From Aporrectodea caliginosa (Eukaryota; Annelida; Clitellata; Crassiclitellata; Lumbricidae), in the NCBI GenBank assembly GCA_020284085.1, contig JACEVL010000272.1:313501-377500 (forward strand): 64,000 nucleotides of DNA, read 5' to 3'. Under the pieces are notes generated by a model. The model had not been told where the DNA came from. It was given only the letters and a program-made list of their open reading frames with translations, and made no database searches. The position numbers and the translations under genes were made by a program. Numbering within the stretch: the stretch's first letter is position 1; each line of letters opens with the position of its first letter. Below are positions 12,806 through 23,270 of the stretch, piece after piece.

Positions 12806-13260
12806 TGTAACAGTACCTGTCGTGGTCTACGCTGATACGTGCAGCTATGGAAAATACCCGCTGTGCGTCAACAACATTGTTTACAGCTAAGGGAAAATTC
12901 TGCCACGGACTGTCAATAGCGATCCAATGCATGTATCAATAATCTACGCGTTCTACAGGACTTTCCAGGGAAAAGTACGATGACGTCATAGAACCTTCTA
13001 GAATCCATCAGAACCCTATATATAAGATACAGTGTGTGTGTAAAGGAGCCAGTTGACGAAGATTTATGCACGTTGAAGAAGTGTTCTTGTAACGATATTT
13101 GATTGAAGTTCAATCGAGACCAGCCAACCTGTGTGCTGTCTGCGATTGTGATATTTGACGGGCTGACTTAAATTTGACTTAATTGATTCTTTCTGTTAAT
13201 AAAGATCTTTTAATTTTCCTTCGTTTGTTCGTTGTCGTGATCGAGAGGCTCGACCGCGAC
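12806..13260 (+). repeat. 5' LTR of Gypsy-like element 1
   Basis: It starts TGTAACAG and ends CGCGACA, giving TG...CA ends. It contains a TATATATAAG box at about 13,016 and an AATAAA signal at about 13,198. A primer-binding-site-like TGGTGTCAGAAGTGGG follows at 13,265, a form common in Ty3/Gypsy elements. The matching 3' LTR is not in the window because the element stops at the N at 16,762. The left border is inferred from this architecture and not from a second copy. Confidence 0.7.
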
Positions 13261-13781
13261 ATTTCTGGTGTCAGAAGTGGGATCATCGGTGTTGGATCCG
13301 GTGAAGAAGAAGAAACGAACCGGCGGAGGAAGGAGTCAACCCGGAGAGACGGTCTGTTCAGACAGTGAACGGATCGAGACGCCTTTCTACCGTGAAAGAC
13401 GGGTGATCGGCAGACGACAGCTGACGGACGAAGCGCGTCGTTCGACTGAGACGGCAGAAGACAGCAGTCAACATACGGGTAAGATCCTGGGTGTTGTCGG
13501 GGCTGGGAAGGAGAGAAGAGAGTGGAGTTGCAGCCGAGTTGGGGGCAGCTATTGTCTTTCTTTCCTATTTTCTGCTGATTGTTTCTTTGTAGTTTGATCC
13601 ATCGTAAGGATCGAGGCCAGGCTTGCGCGAGCTTGTGTAGCTTTTGCATACTTGGCGAGTGCACTTCTTTGGCTACTGCGTAGTCACACTTTGTTTTGTG
13701 TGGAATTTTCTTTTTGTGTAGCGTGTCTCCTGCGTGGTGTCTGTTTCTTTGTTGTCTACTGTTGATTGACTGTTTGTAAAA

Positions 13782-16761
13782 ATGGAAGCGTTGACAGCAG
13801 AGATGCAGGCGAACATTCATAAAAGGTCGTCTGAGCGCCTTAGGATATATCTTATAAAGGCAGGAAGGGACGAAGATGAGGTTATGACTTGGGATAGGAA
13901 TACATTGATGGAAGAATGGGCCTTGGAGATAGGAAAGAAGGAAGAAGAATTCAAGGCTAGTCCAGCATCTCCAGAAGAGACCGCTTACGAACTGCAGAAG
14001 CGCCGTCTGGAGTTCGAAATCCGTAAATATGAGGAACAGAAGGAGAAGGAAGAAAGGGAGGAAAGGAGGAGAGAGGAAGAAAAGAAAGGAACAGAAGGAG
14101 AAGGAAGAAAGGGAGGAAAGGAGGAGAGAGGAAGAAAAGAAAGAACAGAAGGAGAAGGAAGAAAGAGAAAGGAAGGAACAGAAGGAGAAGGAAGAAAGAG
14201 AAAGGAAGGAACAGAAGGAGAAGGAAGAAAGGGAGGAAAGGAGGAGAGAGGAAGAAAGGAAGGAACAGAAGGAGAAGGAAGAAAGAGACAGGAAGGAACA
14301 GAAGGAGAAGGATGAAAGAGAAAAGAAGGAACGGAAAGAGAAGGAAGAAAGGGAGAAGAAGGAAAAGATGGAAGAACAAACTATTAGAAATTCTTTAGCA
14401 AGCCGCACTAAGCGTTATAGTGATGCACTTAAGAATGTTCTTTGGAAATTCCCCTCCGACCCTATAGAAATTCCAGGTTTCTTTGATCACTTGGATGGTT
14501 TGTTTAATGTGTATGAGGTGGATGAAGATGTTAGAGCAAAATTATTGTTGGCTAATTTGAGTGAAAGAGCTAAGGCATTAACTATGCGCCTAACTAAGGA
14601 ACAGCTCAATGATTACAAATTCTTGAAGGAGTTTTTGCTAAGGGAATTTAAGATAAGCCCTTCAACCCTTAGAGCCCGATTTTGGACGATGCATAAAGCA
14701 TCGGACGAATCTTTTACGATCTATTCATCCAAATTGCGTGTTGCTCTTATGTATTATCTGAAAAGCAGAAGGATAACTGACGAGTTTGATAAACTTGTAA
14801 GTTTACTGGTGGCGGATCGGCTCAAGGAGTCCTTGTCGAAGGCTTGCTTGGATTATATCTTGGCCCAAGAAAAAGAGGAGTGGTTGAGCTGTGAAGGTAT
14901 AGCTAATGCAGCTGACATTTATGTAGCGTCACATGATGGTGGGAGTGACTTGGTGTACCGTAGTCATCCGACACCGAAGTATAACAATTGGACGAGAAGT
15001 CAACCACAAGTCCAAGTCAATAACCAGACAGCTCAACCTAAGTCTTTCAGACCGGAAGTAAGGGGTGAAGCCAAGATAGGTGTGAAGATGTCTCAGGAGG
15101 AGGCCAAGGTGAAGGGTCTCTGTTTCTTGTGTCATCAGAAGGGTCATAGGGCAAAGGAGTGCCCGACCAATCGAAGTTATAAAAAGGTGGGTGCTTGTAT
15201 GGTTGGGAACCCAACTAAGGAGGTGATCGACTCATTGGTGGAGAAGGTCAACGTGGCGCATGAGATATCTGAACAGGTAAGGCAAGGGAATTTATTGGAC
15301 AACCTCGAACCAGTAAAATCGGAAATTGCGGTAAGAGTATATGATAATAGTATTGATGGACTACATGAGAGGTCGTATATCAATGTACAGATTGAAGATC
15401 TCCCTTCTCAACCAGCGTTATCTGATTCAGGAGCGGAAATTTGTTGTATCGATAAGAAGTTAATTGAGTCACTGAACTTGCCTGTGATTAAACGGATTAA
15501 CATAATCGGTTTTCAGGGAGAAGGATGTAAGGCAGATGTAGTATACCTACAATTGAAATTAGCTAATCCATCGGAAGGAACGACGAATATTGCGCCATCT
15601 TTGTGCGTCATGTTTGCTGTAGTCCCTGAACTAAATGAACGGGTTATTCTAACACCCCATATTGTAGACCTATTAATGGAGAGTTCGGAATATGTAGTGA
15701 TGGCGGCTGGTGTAGATCGATCAGCACAGGTAAATGAAGAGGTAAAGGAAGATAATATTGAGAAGGATAACAACAACGAATCCCTGCAGTCAGACGTTAA
15801 GGATGAGGAAGTGAATGAATCTTCCCAGGAGCAACCAGTTGATGATTCAGATAATTTCCTTGATGTTGAGTCGACAGAGTTTAAATCTGGTGAGGAAAAA
15901 GCGGATAATGATACTTTGTTGCGAGAGCAACAAAATTGTCACAATCTTAAACCTTGCTGGCAACAAGCGAACCAGAATAAAAATAATTTCTTTACAGACA
16001 ATAATCTCTTGTACCATAAAGGGGAGATTATGGGACATAAGGTAAATCAATTGTGTCTACCGGAAGATAGAATTGGGGTTGTCTTGCGAGTAGCACACGA
16101 TGCCCCATGTGCTGGGCATATGGCTTTTAAGGCAACGAGAGCCCGGATCAAATTAAACTTTTGGTTTCCGAGAATGGATGAGAGAATTCGCGAGTATTGT
16201 GCATCTTGTCAAATTTGTCAACTTAGAACTCCAGTTAAAGTTGCAGATCGAGTCCCGATTACTCCTATTCCGAGGGCGGATGAACTCTGTTTTAACCATC
16301 TAAATATGGATTGTATTGGCCCTATGGTAGTGACTGGAGAATCTAATAAATCGAAACCTAAGTACAATTATGCTTTAGTTCTGGTGGACAAATTTTCTCG
16401 TTGGCCGATGGCCTATCCCCTTAGATCGTTGAACGCAAAGGGAGTCTGTGAAGCTCTGTTGCAAGTTTTCACAACTTTTTCTATTCCGAGAATCATTAGT
16501 TCGGATTGTGGCACCAACTTTACTAGCCGTTTGACGAAGGAATTCCTGCAGCGAATGGGTTGTAGTCCCAGATTCAATACCCCTGGACATCCCGAGGCAG
16601 CCGGATTGGTTGAAAGATGCAACCAGAGCTTGAAAACCATGATCTTTAAACTCGCTCAATCTGATCCTCGTGGATGGCACCAATTGCTACCCTTCGTTCT
16701 CTGGAGCCTTAGAGAAAAACCCTCAGGCACGACTCATATCTCGCCTTTCACTATGGTTGAT
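13782..16761 (+). mobile_element. Ty3/Gypsy gag-protease-integrase, RT missing
   Basis: The reading frame opens at MEALTAEMQ (13,782). It runs into a Lys/Glu-rich coiled coil of repeated EKEERE-type units and shifts frame by an extra G near 14,089. It then continues open from about 14,100 to 16,776. In order: Gag core (FFDHLDGLFNVYEVDED and following), zinc knuckle CFLCHQKGHRAKEC at about 15,120, and retroviral-type protease with LSDSGAE at about 15,420. The integrase HHCC finger (H...H...CASC-x2-C, 16,100-16,220) and the D-D-E core (MDCIGP, SSDCGTNF, AAGLVERCNQSLK) follow. Nothing resembling reverse transcriptase or RNase H lies between protease and integrase, where some 500 residues are expected. 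The frame stays open across the gap. The end meets an unknown base, so the 3' part is lost. Confidence 0.85.
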
Positions 16762-16762
16762 N
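16762..16762. other. Single N: assembly ambiguity or join
   Basis: One undetermined base sits exactly where integrase coding sequence stops and a copy of the 29,967-30,720 segment begins. It may hide a gap of unknown length, so the order of what lies left and right should be treated with care. Confidence 0.95.
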
Positions 16763-18720
16763 TGAGATACATGTAGAATAGTGGCTATCAAATTGGACGG
16801 AGTTTAAATAGAACATAACGAATGCATTCATACTTCAGAACATTTTAAGGTGTGGGTGTACATAGACAGACTCGAGTCACTTTATGCAAACTATGTAAAA
16901 CTAGCTATTACGGGCTTTAATAGTAGGATCCCGAAATTTGGTAGTTGACTAAACTAAGTAATTTTTCTACTTCTGCTATTCATATTTTGTCGCCATTAAA
17001 ACACACTTTAGCCTGAACAGTATTTTTTTATCAACGTCTCCGAAATTATAAAGGTTTTTTTAAGAAAGCAACGAATGATTTGCTTAAAAGGGAGACAAGC
17101 CTTGAGTTTGTTAATATTCCATGAGGAATTTGAAAATTCTTTTTCATTTTGCAAAACGCTAATAGTTGGCGCTTCTGGCTTATCAAATCGATTGGTTTTT
17201 TAATAGGTCTACACAGAACATTTCCAATTTGCCATTAGTCATTAGAATTTCATCAAACAGAAATTGTACTTCAGTCGAAAACAGGGCCGGCCCTAGCCCA
17301 AATGGCGCCCTAGGCAAAGCATACATTTGGCGCCCTATGATCCCGTCTCCACGGTCCACCCCACGTCACAACTCAATGATGAACCCGCCAAAAGATTTAC
17401 GCTCAACTGAATTATTTATTTATTATTACTTTTTATTTAGTGCACTGAACCCTGGATAATTTTGAATTTGGAGGAATGGTAACAAGCAAAAAGACTTCGA
17501 ATTAGGCCTTCCGAAAAATTCAAATTACCGAAAAAGAAAAAATTATTTATTAAAAAAATTATTTGTTTGAGTAATCAGAAATCTGTTCTGCCTGTAGTTT
17601 TTCACCAACAGGTTTCAGTTTATCAAAATTGTATTTTTATAAAGCTGAAAGCAATTTAAGAAAATACCCTCAAAAGGCCCTACTAGTAGGCCTATATTTT
17701 TTACAAACGAATTACTAGCTGATGACTGGGCAGTGGGCACTAACACTAACAGCTAAAGTAGTTTCAGTTTCGTTCAAATAATTGAAAAGCCATCCTTTTT
17801 TGATACAACATCTCTGTCGTGTTTTTCTTACAATTTAGAGCACCGATAACTTCTGTCGCTTCACACTACCTAATTTTTAAAATTACAATTTTTATTTGAT
17901 AAAATCAAATCTATAAATTGATTTAGATATAATTAAGAAAACTGTTATTAAAACTGTAAATGTACATATTTTTACAGGTAATTAACTTAGTTGATGCAAC
18001 TGCGATGTCTGCTCAGCAGTCAACAAATAAAGCTACATAGATTAAATATATTATACTGCAATATCTCTTCAACGTGTTGTTGGCATTTTCAGTCGAAGCT
18101 GTCACTATGTATGTCGGCATCAGATAAACGGACGGTCGGGTCTATTGCAGACACAAGCTACAGAGTACAGACACGCGTGAATAATTGAATTTTAATGGTT
18201 AAAATAAAATTTGTGCGGTGTCGAAATTGAATTAGGTCTAGGCTACTTGAAAAGGTGCAATGAAACCAATAATATTTTTAAAATTGGTTCCATACGCAAA
18301 AGTTTTGAATTCAAATGAAAATAATCATTTTAATTGAAAAATGGCTAAAAGTGAAAAACTGTTAAAACGCACTTTTTGTGAAAATGGCGCCCCCTACCCC
18401 TAGATTGTGGCGCCCCAGGCAACTGCCTGCTTTGCCTGTGCCTAAGGCTGGCCCTGGTCGAAAAGCCTAATGACATTTTTCATTTGATGAAATTATTAAA
18501 ATAGTGAGCTAAGACGTAGCATAAGAAGCATGCCAAGAAGATAGTGTCTCCTATCGTACTGAAAATAATCTTGAATCTGCCTGAAAACAAGTGATATCCA
18601 ATAATTCTTACAATATTTTCGATGTAAAACAAACATCCTGCATTCGGCGTTTCTTTCTCCTCCTCGTTATAACCAAATAAAAAAACAGAGGCAAATTAGC
18701 AATAATTACTTATTTAACGC
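16763..18720 (-). pseudogene. Mab-21-family 3' relic F0, duplicate of F1
   Basis: 16,763-17,281 and 18,457-18,720 together match 29,967-30,720 closely and in the same order, including a shared start TGAGATACATGTAGAATAG. Part of it corresponds to the C-terminal extension of the Mab-21 genes: the segments encoding HYLIIS-type and NAGCLFYIDD-type sequence are recognisable in antisense. The C-terminal tail region (around 17,040-17,100) is also recognisable. A 1,175-bp hAT element splits it. It is not functional. Confidence 0.75.
17282..18456. mobile_element. Non-autonomous hAT element with 8-bp target duplication
   Basis: The left end CAGGGCCGGCCCTAG and the right end GGCTGGCCCTG are inverted repeats of hAT type, with the common subterminal GGCGCCCTAGGCAAA motif. 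The flanks are an exact 8-bp duplication GTCGAAAA (17,274-17,281 and 18,457-18,464). The paralogous segment at 30,504-30,515 has a single GTCGAAAA, an empty site. No transposase frame is present in its 1,175 bp. Confidence 0.92.
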
Positions 18721-18934
18721 AGCATATGTTTCGATATCATGAGCCGTCTACTAACCTAGACTTATGTAGGCCTACCAGTATAGAAAAAGAAGAAGAAGAA
18801 GAGCTGTCCTAAGAGGCAGTCGTAGATACGTGGTGTTTGTGACTTCAATTTTCATAGCCTCGGTATCTGATGACTGGTGGCCAGTCCTCTTCGTCGGCAT
18901 CTGATTTTCCAACTACAGTGTACGGTCAGTGTAC

Positions 18935-19547
18935 TGTGGCGTTTTGCCAGGGACCACCCTCGGTTTTGGGACCACCCTCGGTTTTTGGGACCACCCTGCA
19001 CCTCTGGACCACCCTGCTAGGCTTTGGCGACCTAGCCTTTGGCGACCTAGCCCGTGGATCCATCATAGCCCAGGGATCCCTTGCCCAGGGATCCCTCATA
19101 GCCCAGGGATCCCTAGCCTTTGGCGACATAGCCCGTGGATCCATCATAGCCCAGGGATTCCCTTTGCCCAGGGATCCCTCATAGCCCAGGGTTCCTCCCT
19201 AGCCCGTGGATCCCTCATAGCCCAGGGATCCCTGCCCGAGGATCCCTGCTGGGCCTTGGCGACTGGAGTCCTACCCCTGCCCCGGCTGGGTATATATAGA
19301 GGGCGCTTTTGTGTAGAGTTTAAGCTAGAGAGGAGTCTTGCCTGTTGTGATGGTGTATGAATAAAGATTGTCTTTGAACTACGGTGTTCTCTTCCTTCGG
19401 TGGGTGACACTGATTGCTACGGCTCGTCGGCTGGCAGATGCTGAAATCCTTCGAAATACCACGAAGGTCGTACTTACGCTCCCATCCTGAGCGACACGCG
19501 CCTTACACTCGCATCCTGAGAGAGAGCAGAACCCCAGTTTTGTCACA
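18935..19547 (+). repeat. 5' LTR of Gypsy-like element 2
   Basis: It starts TGTGGCGTTTT and ends TTTTGTCACA. Its first half is a minisatellite of GGGACCACCCTCGG-type units and then AGCCCAGGGATCCCT units. A GGGTATATATAGAGG box lies at about 19,286 and GAATAAAGATTG at about 19,359. It matches the 3' LTR (22,893-25,231) throughout, apart from minisatellite length and the nested insertion. The preceding GTAC (18,931-18,934) is repeated after the 3' LTR. About 52 bp at its end are duplicated once more (second LTR-end copy to 19,599). Confidence 0.9.
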
Positions 19548-22500
19548 TTGGTCCCATCAGTGGGGTCAATTCAGACGACGAAACCCCAGTTTTGTCACAT
19601 TGGTACCAGAGCCAGTGGGGTTTTGTCGGAGAGTTCCTGCCGCCGACGACGCTAGAATCGACCGAAGATGTTTCCGGGAGACGACGACGATACGATAGCC
19701 TACCCGATGCCAGGTCACATCCGCACGCCGGCCGAGACGTCGACGCCAGCCGCCAGAAGAGAGATGATGGAGATGCCGCCGGACCGAAGCCGCCTGTTGG
19801 CCGAAATCGACTTCGACGACCCAGAGCCGGTGAGATCGAGCTACCGCGAAGACAGGGAAGAAGAGATGACCGTGAAACCGGAGAGAACGAGCTTCCGAGG
19901 AAAGACGGGCGAATCGACGTGACGGAAAAGAGGAAATTGAAAGCGAATTTCCGCGAGGAGACTGAAAGACCGGACGCTCCGGGGACTTCGACGCCGAATC
20001 TGCTAGAAAATGTCAGCGACTTGCTGCGAAGCCGCCCGACGCCGATGAAACCAGGCAAGTTCGATGGGACTAGGCTCGTTGGAGTCGTTCCTAGTGCAGT
20101 TCGAGGTCTGCGCAAGGCACAACAAGTGGACGGCCGCGGACCGGGTCGCCCTACTGAGCGATGTTCGCTATAGAAGGCCGCTACACAGCTTCTCTGGGAC
20201 TTCGGCGCTCAACCGAGCGCAAGTTACGAAGAATTGGTCGAACGCCTTCGGCAGAGATACGGGACGGAAGGCCAGGCAGAAACCTTCCGCGCCCAGCTGT
20301 ACTACCGCCGTCAACGCCCGGAAGAAAACCTGAGCGACCTGCTACATGAGATCCGACGACTGGTGGTCTTGGCCTACCCGGTGCCTTCGAACGAGACGAC
20401 GCAGATCATCGCGAAGAATGCCTTCCTGGAAGCGATGAGAGACCGGGAGCTCTCGCTCAAAGTACGCGAGCGAGAACCGAAGAACCTGGACGAGGCATAC
20501 CGGATCGTACTGCGTCTGGAGGCCTATCAACGGACGAACGACGCCGATGATCGCCGCAGACAGCCAAACCGAGTGCGAGGGACGCAAGAAACCGATCTGA
20601 GCGCCCAGCTTCAGGCTCAGATGGACCGCTTCTTGAATACGTAGCGAGGTGAGCAGCGGAAATGGCAGCAAGAAATGGAGAAAAGAATGGACGAGCAATT
20701 CCGCGTGCTTCGCCGAAGCCCTCCGACGACCGACGAACCGAGTCATGAAATCCGACATGAGAGAGACCGCCCAGGCCCTCCGGAGAATCAGCGACGAGAA
20801 ATGACCTGCTTCAACTGTGGACGAGCCGGTCACATGGCCCGTAACTGCCAACGAGATCGCCGATACCAGAATCGCCAGAATCGCCAGACCGCGACGACCG
20901 AGCCCGATGCTTCGACGCCACCGGACCCGGTGGTCATGAACCATACGACGCGCCCAAGAATGCCGGACCGTGCTACGAACAACGCAGTCTACATCCGCGG
21001 TGAGATCAACGGACGACCGCAGCTATGCCTGATCGACACTGGATCGGAAGTCAGCCTGGTGCCTTCATCTACTGTCGACGGGTTAGAACTTCGCTCTTGC
21101 AATCGCGTTTTGATGGCTGCTAATGGGTCCGATATAAATGTCCTGGGTGAGGTGCGGGTTCCCATTAAGATTACGAACGGGTTTTATATTCATACTTCCT
21201 TCCTGGTCTCCGATCAAATTTCTGAGCCCATGTTAGGGATGGACTGGCTGAGAGAACATCGCTGCCGCTTGGGTTTTGGTATGGGATCTTTGTTTGTAAG
21301 ACGCAGGCGTATTTCCCTGGTTAGGGGTAATGGATCTATTTGGTGCCGGCGCGTGATCGTCGCCGAGGAGGTGTTGGTTTCCCCTAAGTCCCAGAGGGAT
21401 GTACCGGTTAAGACCATGTACGGTAACTTAACGACCGTAGCGCCAGTCTGGATGACGGAGGCTAAGGAAATCCAACCCGGGGTCCATCTGGCCCGCGTAG
21501 TTGTCGGTGACTACGCAGATGCTCGGGTAAGGGTGGTAAATTTGAGCGAAGACCCAGTCCGGTTGTCCAAGGATCGCCCCTTAGGAGAGCTGCACCCTGT
21601 AGAAGTAGAGTTGTGCGAGACCAACCGCGAGGACGCGGTCGGCCAAGCTTCGCCAACTGATAAATTGTTAGCGGATTTGCCCGTAGAAGTGCCTGCGGAG
21701 ATACGAGAACGACTAGGCGCTTTGCTGGTGAAATATAACGATGTATTTTCCGCGAGTGATAGGGACATAGGCAGAACGTCTGTAAGCACGCATAGGATTG
21801 AGACGGGAGAGGCGCGCCCAGTGAGACAGCCGTTAAGACGACAGTTGCTGCCGCATAGGGATACGGTCGATGCACAGTCACTGTCAGTCAGATAGTATGT
21901 TGGCTGAAGAGGTAATTGAAACTGCCGTAAGGATGGCACGCAAGAAAGACAGATCATTAAAATGTTATTGGCGGATGATTGACAGGTTGATCCTATTTCT
22001 GTTGATAATCATGGGTGGTCTTGTTGAGTGTGGGAAAGTTGTTCGACTTTTAGAGGTAATTAAATCGAGGGCATTTATCTTCCCCCCCTCATGGGAATAG
22101 GTCGATAGAGCAATTCCCACGACCCCTGGTGGGGAGGGTAAACAGCAGCCATGAAAAGGTGTTTGCAGAGGTTGTTCTACTCGTCATCTCGACGACCGAA
22201 GCGGACGGTACGCCTACCGGTCCGCTACCGCTAGAGACTCTTGATGTCTGCGCGTCTTTGAGTGACAGACGACGAACGATGGTGTGCGCCTTCGCCGAGT
22301 GCTGCTGTCTGGCACCCCTCGTCGGCCCGGACTCTGTTACGGTCCCCGTCCTTCCCCCAGACGCCTTTTGTCTGGGGATGCGTTTAGCCCTCCGTCTTTG
22401 ACGTCGAGAGACCCTGGCTGTTTTCTTCCCGTCCTTCCCCCAGACGCCTTTTGTCTGGGGACGCGTTAAGCCCTCCGTCCTAGACGTTGAGAGACCATGG

Positions 22501-22892
22501 CTTCCCCCTTGTTCTATTGTGTAATTGTGTGTGTCGCCGAGAAATGGCTGTGATTGTTATGATTTTGTTATGTTTTTGATTGTCTTTGCTTTGAATCGTT
22601 GGCCCGTTGGCCTCTGTTAATTGTCTGATGATTTTTGGGCCGATGGCCACTGCGATCGAACTTTAATTTTTAGAGACTTTGATGGTCGCGTAGACCGCCC
22701 TTAGTCAGCCGGACAGAAGTCAGGACTTGGCCGTTAGTTGTGTGCAGGACCCTTTTTGTAGGCGGGCTTTGGCTTTTGTGATTTTAGGGATCATAGACTT
22801 TGTTGGGCCCGTTGGCCACATTGTTGTATTGATATTTTTCGTGCGGGTGCCCGGGAGATATAGGGGGCATATCTCTCGTGGTGGGAGGAGGA
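19548..22892 (+). mobile_element. Gypsy-like element 2 interior: gag-protease only
   Basis: Gag starts near 19,668 (MFPGDDDDT). Frame changes follow to about 20,230, after which a clear Gag core runs 20,234-20,644 (ELVERLRQRYG, AQLYYRRQRPEENLSDLLHE). A TAG at 20,642-20,644 interrupts the frame. The same frame continues through the zinc knuckle CFNCGRAGHMARNC (about 20,809) and the protease LIDTGSEVSLVP (about 21,030). It ends just after the start of reverse transcriptase (THRIETGEARPVRQPLRR, about 21,790). The reverse transcriptase body, RNase H and integrase are absent. The remaining 22,100-22,890 is non-coding and includes an 84-bp tandem duplication. The element could only move with enzymes supplied by a relative. 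Confidence 0.85.
22343..22501 (+). repeat. 84-bp tandem duplication with perfect hairpin
   Basis: Two copies of about 84 bp, each containing CCCCAGAC-GCCTTTT-GTCTGGGG, an 8-bp perfect stem with a 7-base loop. It lies in the non-coding 3' part of the second LTR element. A role in RNA structure or packaging is speculation. Confidence 0.8.
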
Positions 22893-23270
22893 TGTGGCGT
22901 TTTTGCCAGAGACCACCCTCGGTTTTTGGGACCACCCTCGGTTTTTGGGACCACCCTGTTCTGGACCACCCTGCTAGGCTTTGGCGACCTAGCCTTTGGC
23001 GACCTAGCCCGTGGATCCTGCCCAGGGATCCCTTGCCCAGGGATCCCTCATAGCCCAGGGATCCCTAGCCTTTGGAGACATAGCCCGTGGATCCCTCATA
23101 GCCCAGGGATCCCTTGCCCAGGGATCCCTCATAGCCCAGGGATCCCTAGCCCGTGGATCCCTCATAGCCCAGGGATCCCTGCCCGAGGATCCCTGCTGGG
23201 CCTTGGCGACTGGAGTCCTACCCCTGCCCCGGCTGGGTATATATAGAGGGCGCTTTTGTGTAGAGTTTAA

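Noticed and set aside
13179..14408. 409-codon minus-strand open frame rich in Ser/Phe/Leu
   Set aside because: It is the antisense shadow of the Lys/Glu repeat in the Gag of LTR element 1. It has no domain, and it runs through the LTR leader.
18926..19410. Pro/Arg-rich open frames in the LTR minisatellites
   Set aside because: They are produced by the GGGATCCCT-type repeats in both directions, vary between the two LTRs, and have no start context.
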